NCBI GenBank assembly: GCA_963931925.1
Contig: OZ007580.1
Coordinates: 3,271,390 to 3,335,389 of the forward strand
Direction: 5' to 3'
Length of the DNA: 64,000 nucleotides
From: Onchidella celtica
Taxonomy: Eukaryota; Mollusca; Gastropoda; Systellommatophora; Onchidiidae
A model generated the notes under the pieces. It was not told the DNA's origin. It saw only the letters and a program-made list of their open reading frames with translations, and did not search any database. A program made the translations under genes and the position numbers. Numbering within the stretch: position 1 is the first letter of the stretch; every line of letters starts with the position of its first letter. Below are positions 47,253 to 57,709 of the stretch, piece after piece.

Positions 47253-47301
<49 letters not shown>
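47152..47301. repeat. GA microsatellite
   Basis: An almost pure AG dinucleotide run of about 150 bases, with three GACAGATA interruptions near 47214-47240. Confidence 0.97.
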
Positions 47302-47307
<6 letters not shown>

Positions 47308-48040
47308 GGAGCACATGCTTGTTTATTCCGGGCAATACCCGGTAGGTCATCTAGTATTAAATAAGCCATCAAGTGTCAACAGTGTAATTGTATATCGACA
47401 AAGTGTCCGGTGTCAGTGGCATAGATAGCCGTCCTACACTCGACTTAACACGTATGTTATTGTTAACATCTTACAAATTATGCATTTGATGACAAACGCC
47501 AGCTTTTATTTAGGGGCGAGAGCTTGTCTCGGGGTGACAATTCAGTGATGGCCAGCAATAATGATTGACACTATCGATACCTATGATACATGAAAAGATG
47601 ATACCAGCATTACGATTATGCCATATTTGATACCTTGTCGATACCACTGTTGCTGCCCTCTTACCCAGCCCCTCCCACCCCCCCCCCCCAGACACCCACA
47701 CCTACGGAAAATTCTTGACACGGAAATTATTGCATCTCAGTTAAATTACAAAATGCAAAGAAAGGTCTCGCTTACTCATGGCAGCAGTAATATTAAAAGG
47801 CGGCGTCAAAGTCCTTTCTATTATACATAAAGTGTTGGTATCAGAAGATATCAGTTATCTGAGAATCAGTGATATCAGCAGGTATCAGAAGAGCCATGAA
47901 GCTTCCCTGTCAGCTAGCTCTAACTAATACAAGGCATTAGTTGATACACTCAACAAGTATTAGAAAGGATATCCTTTGCACCAACGTCCAGTTGGTATCA
48001 GATCCATACCCGATACCAACTATACCTGATGACGATATAT
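47302..48040. other. Non-coding stretch rich in GATACC/GGTATC
   Basis: GATACC occurs several times in 47570-47645, and its complement GGTATC several times in 47830-48005. This gives a loose inverted arrangement that ends just before a 20-bp palindrome. No gene is supported. Confidence 0.5.
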
Positions 48041-48060
48041 CCAAGAATCGCGATTCTTGG
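48041..48060. repeat. Perfect 20-bp palindrome
   Basis: CCAAGAATCGCGATTCTTGG equals its own reverse complement over all 20 bases. Confidence 0.9.
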
Positions 48061-48339
48061 TAAGTAATGTATTAAGCCATCACTACCATTCAGTTTTTTG
48101 GTGCGTGCTTCTAAATAGATGCTGATCATCCTCAGCCGCGCCAGTTGTCCTCTTCTCCGGCGCCTGCAACATCTTCTGTGACTCAGCTGTCGTTGTTAGC
48201 AAATTGGTTTCGTTGAGTGAGTCTGTGCTGATGTCCCTGAGTTGTGGAAAAACTCGGAATTCAAGAACAGAAAATGGTTAGATTCACTATTGCCGTTCCA
48301 TATAGGAGATAATCATTGTGTTCGTAAATCAGTTGGGTG

Positions 48340-48970
48340 TGTTTTCTGCTTCCCAACGGAGATGAAACTTTCCTGGTCTTAGCACTATGCTATTAGTGCG
48401 TGCATTCAAAAACGCAAATTTTACATTTCACGACTGAAATAATGCTGGACTCAGTATCAAGAAGAGTTTTCCAAGAGAGGTGACACTTCCTAAGTTCTAC
48501 TTCTAGTAATACTATCCTATCTGTGCATTAAAAATCGCAGATTTTAAATTTAAACTTGAAATAACCCTGGATTCAGTATTAAAAGCAGTTTTCCAAAGGG
48601 GATGACATTTTCTAAATATTAACACAATTCTATCCCAGCATAATTTTTTTTTACATGTTACACTTGAAATGACAGTGGATTCAATATTAAGAGCAATTTT
48701 CCGAGGGAGATGACATTTTCTAAGTTAACACTGCGATTGAAAACCTGTGCATTGGTGGAAGGTGCATTGAAAACCTATTTTACATTTCGCACTTGAAATG
48801 ACACTGGATTGATTATTAAGGAGGATTTTCCAAGGGAGATGACACCTCCTTTAGCACTAACACTATCCTATCCGTAAATTAAGAAGTGCACATTTTACAT
48901 TTTACTCTCGAATTAAGACTGGAATCAGTATTAAGAATAGTCTTTGTTCTCCATATGAGATAATACTTCA
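48340..48970. repeat. Diverged tandem repeat, unit ~106-129 bp
   Basis: The motif TTTTCCAAGGGAGATGACA, in variants, starts near 48465, 48590, 48696 and 48825, with weaker copies near 48347 and 48945. Each is preceded by a GACTGGATTCAGTATTAAGA-like block and followed by ACACTATCCTATC-like sequence and ATTTTACATTT. Five to six units, well diverged. Confidence 0.8.
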
Positions 48971-49600
48971 CAAATTATACACCCTTAAGTTATATGTGAC
49001 AGTGACAGTGATTTTGTTTATTTATAAGTTTATTTAGGCAGTTCAGTGAAAAAAAAAATCAAATTTCACCAAAGTCCACGAAACGACAATCAAAACAATA
49101 GTCTTGATCCACTGATTACAAATCTTTTTGAATTTTTAAAATATCTCTATTAGTTGCAAAGTTATGGGTGTTTTTTTTTTCTGTATTTATTTCTGGCTTG
49201 ATTTTAGCACTAACTGCTGTGGCAGGATAGGGTGAACGACGCTGGTCGTCGGCAGGGGATACTACCCAGAATTTCTATGTTATCGGACGCAAACTAAGGC
49301 CGTTGAATGTAAAGAAGTATTTTTGGTGCGAAGGCCAGCGCCTTGTTGCTTCATTAAATTAGCTGAATTTTTACCATATTCGGGAGAAAAGGTCATTAAT
49401 AACATCTAAGTGAAGTTTCAAAAACATAAGACGAGTAGATTTTACACACTCACATATTCAAAATTTACCTCATTTTTGAATCAAAATATCTCTGGGACTA
49501 TCAAATCGAAAATGGTGCCACGCGCGTGCCTATCGGAGCTTCACTGAACGGCCTAGTTTATTAAATAATTCATTGATTAATTAGTTACTTTGTTATTAGT
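48971..49600. other. Non-coding stretch, nothing seen
   Basis: AT-rich, with A- and T-runs. No gene or repeat was recognised. Confidence 0.55.
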
Positions 49601-49745
49601 TTATTTATTATTTATTTTATATTCATACATTTATTTATTTATTTATTTATTATTTATTCACTTATTATTCATTAAAATTCCGTTATTTCTTATTTATCTT
49701 TTTATTTATTTGTTTAATTATTTATTTATTTATTTATTTTTTGTT
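49601..49745. repeat. ATTT-rich low-complexity tract
   Basis: Runs of TTTA tetranucleotides, with interruptions. Confidence 0.9.
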
Positions 49746-50139
49746 TGTAGATATTAAACAATATGTTGTTGTTTTTTTCACTCCCGGTATAGATAAAGAA
49801 TATGTTGCCACACATCAGACTGGTATTATAATGTAACAAAAATAAAAAATTCTGCATAAGTTCGTAAATCTTTCATTAAAGTGAACAGACTTAATGATTT
49901 GTAGTACAAAACTTTCAATTTGTTATGCCCCCTATCAGTTATGCCAAAGAATAATGTCTTTCATCTTATTCAGTTTAATTTTTGGACTTCACTTTGCAAT
50001 GCATCTTTTTTTTTTAAAGGCCATGTTATTTTATTCAGTATTTTCTTAAAAATGAACTTTCTTAAAAATACAAACATAGAGATTTCTTTGTTGGAGATTC
50101 CCCCCCCCCCCTATTTTCCTGTCCCTGATCCTGTGGTAC

Positions 50140-50340
50140 GTAGGATCGAACACCTAGTCTTCTCGAAAAAGGACGAAACATTTGGAGGGCCCAAGTGCAC
50201 ATTGCGCACGTTAAAGATACCTTGGCAGTTGGAACTCGGGAAGAGCAGGCCAAACAAGGCCGCTGCCCGAGAAAAATCCTAAAAAAAACTAATCCCCACC
50301 ACAACGAGAAAAATAAAAACAAGAAAAGAGAGGTGTAAAT
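50140..50340 (+). mobile_element. SINE fragment, same family as 8198-8575
   Basis: It shares CTAGTCTTCTCG, ATTGCGCACGTTAAAGA, TTGGCAGTTGGAA and GGCCGCTGCC with the SINE at the tandem-array edge, then continues into an A-rich tail with a similar CCCCACCAC stretch. The tRNA-like head is missing or unrecognisable; a C-run lies just upstream. Confidence 0.75.
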
Positions 50341-50783
50341 GCCAAGGGCAGCGAAACCTCCTAAAATAAAGACGTAAACACATTTGAGTCACAATTTAGT
50401 ATAATTATATATCATTCATTTGCAAATATTTGAGCCGCGAAAAAAAGAGGCACATTTTCGTTCAATCTAAAGGAAACAGATATTCAAAGAATGTCATAAA
50501 TAAGCAGTCGGTCACGTTACGAATGAATTATGATGCACCATTGGAATGTACTTGAAAGTCAAAATCTGCCATTTAATAAATGAATTATTTATTTACACTA
50601 CAGCTTTTTGAAAATCGTCCTCAGATATTTTACATCTTTTAGGGCTATGGATTTTAAACCCTTATAAGATCAATCTGATGTGTGAGAAATGAGAAAGTAA
50701 ATTTGAATACATCTCTCCTTTTCGATTCTAGAATTTAATGTTTTTTCTTGACACCATTTCAGGGGATTCGGTTTGGCCTAAAG
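50341..50783. other. Flank and splice acceptor of the truncated host exon
   Basis: Non-coding AT-rich sequence that ends in a T-rich tract and TTTCAG at 50757-50762, a good splice acceptor. The start codon of the downstream exon lies 22 bases after it. Confidence 0.5.
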
Positions 50784-51137
50784 ATGGCAGCATTCATAAT
50801 ACAATGGGTCATGACACCAGTGTTGATTTCTCACGCCATGTGCTCATCAAAGCCTGAGTTTGTACACTTTAGACAAACAACCTGTTCAGATCCTGACATT
50901 GGAGACGGCTTGCGTGGTACAGAATTAAACAGCAGGGCAGATCTATCCTATTGGCATTGTGCTTTTTCCTGCTACAATACCCCAGACTGTTTCTTAGCTG
51001 TTGGCGTCACCATAAAAGAACAGAAAACATGCATACACATTTCCGGAATGGACAAAACGTCTGTCATTCCTGCCTACGCTTCGGAGAGTAACTCTGCGGT
51101 TTTCATCATTGGTGCCTACAATCTGTCTTGTCCAGTT
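50784..51137 (+). pseudogene. Secreted-protein exon cut by LTR element 2
   Basis: The frame opens at an ATG 22 bases after a splice acceptor. It has a hydrophobic signal-peptide-like start (AFIIQWVMTPVLISHA), then a cysteine-containing ectodomain (TCSDPDIGDG, HCAFSCYNTPDC, KTCIHISG, LSCPV). The spacing around HCAFSC...DC...C resembles PAN/apple-like modules found in molluscan lectin-type secreted proteins, but the family is not certain. At codon 118 the sequence enters the LTR of element 2 (TGTCACGAGC from 51138), and five codons later it stops, so the exon is truncated. No splice donor is seen before the junction. The rest of the exon may lie right of 64000, beyond the element. The exon could belong to an active gene or to a paralogous fragment. 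Confidence 0.55.
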
Positions 51138-51594
51138 TGTCACGAGCAGAGTTAGGGTCTTGGGGATGTTACGACTGCACGAGAGGCAGCTAACTCACAC
51201 TCGGACACAACCACACAAGAAAAGTATTAAATAACTAGAGCGTATATATGTCAGGCCGGTCAGGCCATAGTTTACATAAATATTAATAACAAAACAAAAG
51301 ACAATAGGGGTATATATTCAAACCAAAAAAAAAACTCTAATTAATAACTTAACCAATGATATTCATGTAACTATGGAGGTACTGCAATCAAGTAGCAAAT
51401 AGGTATATTATACGAAACCAGATATCAATTTAGAGTGACAGTTGAGTCGCCACTGGCCAGTCGCCAGGCAAACTCTCCATAAATCATATGGGCTTAAATG
51501 TTAGGAGAGCCCAGTACGTTCAAAGCCTACAGAAGCACTCTTCGGCTTGTAGGTAATTTAAGCAGTTGCCAAAAGACTATATTTTATGCACAAT
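51138..51594 (-). repeat. 3' LTR of element 2, distal part
   Basis: It begins on the plus strand with TGTCACGAGC and matches 63295-63751. Differences are one base in an A-run (10 against 9) and two substitutions, near 51531 and 51556. The LTR resumes at 55048 after the LINE. Confidence 0.95.
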
Positions 51595-54500
51595 AATAAT
51601 AATAATAATGGATGGCATTTATATAGCGCATATCCATTACAAAAATGCTCTATGCGCTTTACAGAAACATGTCAAAAAATACATGGGTAAACTCACACAC
51701 ACAACCCACATTGATACACACATAATAATAATAATAATAGATAGCTTTTACATAGACTAGAAACTCTCATACAAATGACATTTTAACATCCTTTTAAACT
51801 GAAAATACTTGCGAACTGCGGACATCTAAAGGAATCTCATTCCACACCCTGGGCCCAACATGGCTGAAAGCCCTTTCACCAAAACTTTTTAGGTTCACTA
51901 CGGGTACTTTTAGTCTAAGGTTGTCAGAAGATGATCTTAATGCTCTTGCAGGGCGATGCAGTTCTATAAGTTCTGAAATATACTCTGGCGACATGTTGTT
52001 GACACATTTATAACAAAATAAAGCCAATTTATATTTTATTCGCTGCTCAATAGGTAGCCAGTGGAGCTCCTTAAATATTGGTGTTATGTGATCTATCCTT
52101 TTTCTTCTTGTTATTAGTCTTGCAGCATTATTTTGGATTAACTGAAGCTTATTGATTTTACTTTTTGGAAGACCACTTAGCAGTATGTTACAATAGTCCA
52201 GCCTAGAGAGAAACAGCGATGTTACAAGCTGTTTTGTTACTTCAGTAGTTAGGCAGCGCCGTATACTGCTGATTTTCCGTAACTGGAAATTAAGATTCTT
52301 ACACAGCTGACTAATAAATGGTGACATTGACATCTCTGCATCTAAGATTGTGCCCAGATCTTTTACTTTACTTGTCATTTTAATAAGATGGCCATTTACA
52401 TTGAGATCTGGTGGATTGATTTTTTGTTTTGGATTCGTTATGAGCATAACTTCTGTTTTCTCATCATTTAGTTTTAGCTTATTATCATCCATCCATTTCT
52501 TAACTTCTTGTATGCAATGCTCCATTGTTTTTATCGTATCATCTAGGTTTTCAAGATCACATGCTTTATATATTTGGCTATCATCAGCATATTGGTGGTA
52601 TTGAAGATCATATTTTCTGAAAATATCAGCAAGAGGTTGGGTGTATAATGTGAAAAGAATTGGGCCCAAAACAGAACCTTGAGGTACCCCAAAATTGAGT
52701 GTTTGGACATTAGAACAACTATCATTGACTCTCACACATTGTTTTCTATTTGAAAGATAGGACTGAAACCATGACAGTGCATTTCCTGCAATACCAAAGG
52801 TCTTTTCTAGACGATGTAATAGAATGTTATGATCTAAAGTATCAAAGGCAGCAGACAAGTCCAGAAGTACAAGAATACATACTCTTTTGTTATCGAGCTC
52901 TAGAAGAATATCATTCACTACTCTGAGGATAGCAGTCTCAGTACTGTGGCCCTTTTTGTATGCCGACTGGAATATCTCATTCAAGTTATTTATTTCAATG
53001 TGCTCCATGATTTGCCTCAACGCTGATTTTTCAAGGATCTTGGACACAATTGGTAAGTTTGACACAGGCCTATAATTTTTCACATTGTTTACGTCGAGCC
53101 CAGCTTTTTTGGTCAAAGGTTTTACAATTGCCTGTTTGAAAGAATCTGGTACAACACCAGTTCTCAGAGAAACATTGATTACATGAGTAATGGATGGCAA
53201 TAACTCATCAAGATATAATTTCACAAATGTCATCGGAAATGGGTCTAATTCACATGATTTGGATGGTGAGTTTTTGATAAGATCTTTAATCTCAGTCTCA
53301 GACAACATCTGGAAATCAGTCAATTTCCTGCCTTCAAAAACACATAGTTCAGGTAATAAATTGGTAACATTGTTAAAATTAGATCTGATACGTTCAATTT
53401 TTTCATAAAAATACAATGAAAACATTTCACATAAGTCTTTATGGTCACCCTGTGGAAAAACCGAACTTGTTTCTTTCCCCAAAAGTTTGTCAGAGAGCAG
53501 AAAAAGATCTCTACACGTTTTAACACTGCTAAATTTTTGGATAAAATAACCCCGTTTGAGTTTCTGAATCAATTTTACAACATTGTTTTTACTTTCTTTG
53601 AAAATGTCACTGTGAACTTGCAATTCCGATTTCCTCCATCGCCGTTCATCTTGGCGTCTTTTACGTTTTAATTCCTTAATTTCAAGGGCGAACCATGGTG
53701 ACCATGGTCGATGTGATACTGTCCTTGGTGTTACCGGAGCATGTTGGTCTAATGTTGTTTTTAGAGCAACATTGAAGTTTTCCATTGTCATGTTGTTTGC
53801 TGCCTGATTCAAGTTTTTTTTTAGATCATGTCTGAAATCCGTCTCGTTGATGTTCTTTAAGTTCCTGGATTCAAACGTTTTCTTTATCGTCAGAGGTTTA
53901 GGAAAATTAGTGTCAATAGTTATCAAGAAATGATCTGAAATAGCTTTATCAAGAATGTTGACACTTAAAATGTTCATTTCTGATAATGGTGCAATGACAT
54001 AGTCCAAAATATGGTTGGATTTATGTGTAGCTTGATTTACATGTTGAATAACATCATGCTCTTCTAACAGTTCTTTAAAACGAAGAACATCTAGAGATAT
54101 AGTTGAATCGAAATGTAAATTGAAATCTCCCGTTATAATGAATTTTTTTGTTTTCGATCTAAGATGGTAAAGGAGTTGTTGCATCTCGGCCAGAAATTGT
54201 GAGATGGTACATGTATTTTTCTTAGATGGCGGAGGTCTGTAAATGCAAACAACATAAAACAGTACGTTTTGCATTGGTGACAACGTAAGAAAAGCTGCCT
54301 CAAAACTTTCAAATTTTGTTTCGAGTGATGGTAGATTCCTGAATGCATTTGCAGATTTGATGTCTTGCCGATATATGAAAGCAATGCCTCCTCCCCTTCG
54401 ACCCTCTCTTGGGAATGATTTACATGCAAAACCAGGTGGTGACAGTTCAACAAGTATAGGGTCATCTCCTGTCTCCTGCAACCATGATTCAGTTATACAA

Positions 54501-55047
54501 AGTATGTCCATGTTCATATCTTCCATTAGGCTACACACTTCTTCACGTTTATTTCGACAGGACTGTGCATTCAGGCAAGAAATTCTAAGATTGGTGACAT
54601 ATTCTTGGATCATGTTAGAGCAGTCTATGTATATCAAGTTGTTATTGTTGATGACAGGCAATGGTGATTTTTTACAGTTTACAGCTCTATTTTTATGGAC
54701 TGACTCATGGTGTTGGATACACACTTGTATTTTTCTCTGTTTTCTTCTTCCCTTTCTAGCTGTTCTTCGGGTCTTTTTATGTGTAACACAGGTGGTGTCT
54801 ATGCGTGCTATCTTGAGTCTAGAACAAATTGTTTTGATAGCCGTGTCCAGATTTATTTTCTTGCAGCAAGTTGCTCCGATAGTCCTCAATTCTGCACTCG
54901 TGTACAGCCTTCTCAATGTGTGTCCAGTTGGATTGACACATGCATTGTTTACATTTTGTAAACTCACCTCACGTACGGTGGCAAAAAATGTCAGGTAGAA
55001 CAAAACTAAACCCAGCATGATGGAAACTTTTAGAAATAAATCCCAAG
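51595..55047 (-). mobile_element. CR1-like LINE inserted in the 3' LTR
   Basis: The ends are fixed by comparison with the uninterrupted LTR at 63295-64000, where ATGCACAAT joins CACTATTC directly. The element ends 3' in AAT/ATT repeats, preceded by a GCGC-TATATAAATG tail, and has only about 30 bases before its start codon. A second AAT run at about 51723-51740 lies inside the 3' UTR. No target duplication is apparent beyond a shared AAT, which suits CR1-group LINEs. Confidence 0.93.
51794..55018 (-). CDS. CR1-like endonuclease-reverse transcriptase, intact
   Basis: A 1074-codon uninterrupted frame, counted from the first ATG that lies inside the LINE (55018); frame further upstream is LTR sequence. 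The first 20 residues are strongly hydrophobic (MLGLVLFYLTFF), followed by a Lys/Arg-rich stretch near residues 80-105. The endonuclease starts near residue 150 (SCLNAQSCRNK) and includes CITESWL, VVCIYRPP, ITGDFN and ISDHFLI. Reverse transcriptase motifs are KNYRPVSNL, LLDLSAAFDTLDH, GVPQGSVLGPILF and QYADDSQIY (Tyr near 810). The C-terminal region has HWLPIEQRIKYKL and RVWNEIP, typical of the CR1/L2/Rex1 group. All catalytic residues are present, so it may be active. There is no separate ORF1, so the copy is either a single-ORF type or truncated at the 5' end. Clade within the CR1 group is not certain. Confidence 0.92.
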   Translation of the reverse strand: MLGLVLFYLTFFATVREVSLQNVNNACVNPTGHTLRRLYTSAELRTIGATCCKKINLDTAIKTICSRLKIARIDTTCVTHKKTRRTARKGRRKQRKIQVCIQHHESVHKNRAVNCKKSPLPVINNNNLIYIDCSNMIQEYVTNLRISCLNAQSCRNKREEVCSLMEDMNMDILCITESWLQETGDDPILVELSPPGFACKSFPREGRRGGGIAFIYRQDIKSANAFRNLPSLETKFESFEAAFLTLSPMQNVLFYVVCIYRPPPSKKNTCTISQFLAEMQQLLYHLRSKTKKFIITGDFNLHFDSTISLDVLRFKELLEEHDVIQHVNQATHKSNHILDYVIAPLSEMNILSVNILDKAISDHFLITIDTNFPKPLTIKKTFESRNLKNINETDFRHDLKKNLNQAANNMTMENFNVALKTTLDQHAPVTPRTVSHRPWSPWFALEIKELKRKRRQDERRWRKSELQVHSDIFKESKNNVVKLIQKLKRGYFIQKFSSVKTCRDLFLLSDKLLGKETSSVFPQGDHKDLCEMFSLYFYEKIERIRSNFNNVTNLLPELCVFEGRKLTDFQMLSETEIKDLIKNSPSKSCELDPFPMTFVKLYLDELLPSITHVINVSLRTGVVPDSFKQAIVKPLTKKAGLDVNNVKNYRPVSNLPIVSKILEKSALRQIMEHIEINNLNEIFQSAYKKGHSTETAILRVVNDILLELDNKRVCILVLLDLSAAFDTLDHNILLHRLEKTFGIAGNALSWFQSYLSNRKQCVRVNDSCSNVQTLNFGVPQGSVLGPILFTLYTQPLADIFRKYDLQYHQYADDSQIYKACDLENLDDTIKTMEHCIQEVKKWMDDNKLKLNDEKTEVMLITNPKQKINPPDLNVNGHLIKMTSKVKDLGTILDAEMSMSPFISQLCKNLNFQLRKISSIRRCLTTEVTKQLVTSLFLSRLDYCNILLSGLPKSKINKLQLIQNNAARLITRRKRIDHITPIFKELHWLPIEQRIKYKLALFCYKCVNNMSPEYISELIELHRPARALRSSSDNLRLKVPVVNLKSFGERAFSHVGPRVWNEIPLDVRSSQVFSV

Positions 55048-55823
55048 CACTATTCAATTCATCAACAATGTGCTATATTATTCTAATCATACTATGGCAA
55101 TAGATCTATGATACAGGACACTCGTGGTCGAGTGCCAGCTGGGGTTTCCTTAGTCTTCCTATGAGGCTGTAGTTCTCTCTCTATCTCCGATCTCTATTAT
55201 GCTTGAATAAATAAGATATATTACCATTGCTCACGCCTACTGGTAGGCGCGAACATCAATATAGCGCAGCGTGGGCTTTCAAAGGTCAGCCCACTCAGAC
55301 CTTTCTTTCTAGAGCTCAGTCAGTCCGTTAGCAAGGACTTCTTGTCTTCAAAGCACACAGTTCAGGTACTGGTCAACCGGAGATACTTCACGACACGATG
55401 CTTCTGCTCGTCTGTATTCACCCAAATCTGAACGTTACACGATGTTATATACTATCTAACTACCCAGCGTGCTAGTCCGCTGGCCCAATTAGTTCAGCTA
55501 TCTCATAGGTCGAAACCTCCCACCATTTTAATTGTAGTAATACGTCTGCACTATTCTACCAGCCAGTTAACGTGCAAAAACTTGTCTAGTCATACTTAAC
55601 AATGTCAACTGTCCCCACCTTGTTTCACCCCTACTCCATTACTTATTAATCACGAACATTAAAACCGACAAGCGTGAATCTAACAGTTTAACTTTACATT
55701 TATTTACTCACCAACTATAATTCGCGAGGGCCGTTCAAGGCCACCAGCCAATTTCTCATGGCCCTGGTAAAACAACAACAACTCACTCTCTGCGTGAGTT
55801 TTAACAACATCTGAATCATGACA
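55048..55823 (-). repeat. 3' LTR of element 2, proximal part
   Basis: Continuation of the LTR after the LINE. It matches 63752-64000 as far as the window allows, and it matches the reverse complement of the solo LTR at 17417. It ends CTGAATCATGACA. Confidence 0.95.
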
Positions 55824-55838
55824 CATCCCCCACCCCAG
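55824..55838 (-). other. Polypurine tract, LTR element 2
   Basis: On the minus strand, CTGGGGTGGGGGATG directly abuts the LTR. It shares the GGGGTGGGGGATG core with the PPT of LTR element 1. Confidence 0.85.
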
Positions 55839-56391
55839 TTAAAATTTGCAATTTTAACGATATAAATGATTATCGTAAGGGGAAGGCATGAGTCGAGAAA
55901 TTGCTCGAAAGGTGAACTTAACTAAGAATACTAGGTAATAACTAAGACTAGTACTAAAGTTGAAAAAAACCTACAGGACGGGTATCATTGATGGACAAAA
56001 CTTCATGAAAATCTTAAGGCTCCGTCCAAAAGTATATATCTCTCTGAGGATTAAATCTTACCTCTAAATACGTAGACATTAACAATCATAACTCTAAAAT
56101 TTTAGAGTACAACACTGATCCTTTGCGAATGTCATCAGGAATGCATACATACAATGAATAATACTCAAGAAAAGATAACTATAGTAGCATCGATGGCATT
56201 AGTGGATCTGGACTCCTGGTCTGCCATGACTTCTCGTCCTCGACCCTGGGCAACAACGTCTGGTGTGGCCAAAATACGGGTCGACGTCAGTAAAATAGCT
56301 GTTGGATCAAAGGAAAGCAAAGGGGTAGGTGAAAAGTGTTCACAATGGGTGAACAATATGTGATACCATCCCTCGGTCTCTGAATGAGGTG
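55839..56391 (-). other. 3' non-coding region of element 2
   Basis: It lies between the PPT and the nested solo LTR. No env-like frame is present. A short frame on each strand near 56154-56363 lacks domains. It ends with the AGGTG target duplication at 56387-56391. Confidence 0.6.
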
Positions 56392-57654
56392 TGTTACGAT
56401 TTGGGTCCTGCCCTCGAGTGTTACGGGGATGGTTATTATGAATTGGAATTATGTGTTCGACTGCATTTAAACTATCGAGAGGTTTTTAACAATTACTCTG
56501 CCATACCATGCCACATACACTAATAACAATTTCGAGTAAGTTATATCAAGGACCTTGTAGGGCCACAAATTTATTACTTTAAGTTCCTAACAATTTCGTC
56601 TATCTTTTACATATCAAAAAGACAACATCAGCAGCATCAAATGAAAATACTATAATACATAACTAGAAGTCTCTTCTAGATTCTTAAAAGATATCATTCT
56701 GACTCATTCACAGTTTACTTATTACTTATTTATCTTCAGAAATATAGTCTGCCTACTATCTCACAAATAATGTTCTCATGTCTCAGACGACAAGGTTAAC
56801 TCAGTTAATTGCTTATAAAGGATCAAACCGTCAAGACACACTGACGTAGTTAAGATAGATCTAGATCTGCTCTAGGATGGGCTGGCAATCCCCAGCCTCA
56901 TCCAGACACATCAATTACAATTTACAAATGTGTATACCAGTCACTCATTCTAGATCTTAATTGCAAGTAAAAACATTATAGTCTTGCATCCTTTGGTAGC
57001 ACTTCTACTGGCAAATTAGGGTCAGATTCACGTTCATCGTCGAATCACTGTGTCGAAACTTACGATTAGTCCCTGATATGAAATCAGGGCATAGAAGGAA
57101 ATAGCTGTGGATAATTCCATTGTCTATCAAGGACATAGACATGTCTTTAACAATCTCATGATTCTCTCAGGCCGAATCTTAAGCCGACGCCCTCGCAGAT
57201 GGAAACGTCTGCATGGAGTGAAGAAACCTAAAGATGGCTCCGCTTATATCTTCTGCAATCCCCAGCGAACTGCCCAAATTTGATTGGTGCATCCATTTCG
57301 AGCTCAGCTCGCAGTCTATTAATAGTAACAGACAAAGTCAAACTAGGATGTCAAAAGCTTTCGTAAAGTCTCTTCACCCTCTACGTTTTATGTACGAATT
57401 TATTCACTCCTTATTCGCCCCGTCTTTCCTTGCTAAAGTACGTCCAAACCACGGGGTCGAAAACTGCACCGTCACTGTTAATTTATCCATTCGTTCTATC
57501 TTGCCCCACTTTCTTTCCATCTCTAAGAAAAAGCGTTACAAAAACAAACTGTCCACGGGAATAGTTCAAGGACATTTGCACTGGCTAAAATCAATGATGC
57601 CATGTAATAAACAAACCGTGACCCAGCACGGTAATTCAAGTCCTAACCCTGACA
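56392..57654 (-). mobile_element. Solo LTR of a third family, nested in element 2
   Basis: A 1263-bp segment that starts TGTTACGATT and ends ACCCTGACA, flanked by the 5-bp duplication AGGTG (56387-56391 and 57655-57659). It is related to the diverged LTR at 21322-23310. Minus orientation is inferred because on that strand AATAAA precedes the GGCCCTACAAGGTC hairpin and the GCAGTCGAAC motif near the U5 end. It lies between the pol stop and the PPT, so it inserted after element 2. Confidence 0.88.
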
Positions 57655-57709
57655 AGGTGCTAATCAGTATCCAACGCCAATACATATGACAGACTAAAAT
57701 ACAACAAGA

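Noticed and set aside
54357-54998. 213-codon plus-strand frame
   Set aside because: Antisense shadow of the intact CR1-like LINE protein.
57234-57689. 151-codon plus-strand frame
   Set aside because: It lies inside the solo LTR at 56392-57654 and crosses its right boundary; no recognisable motif.
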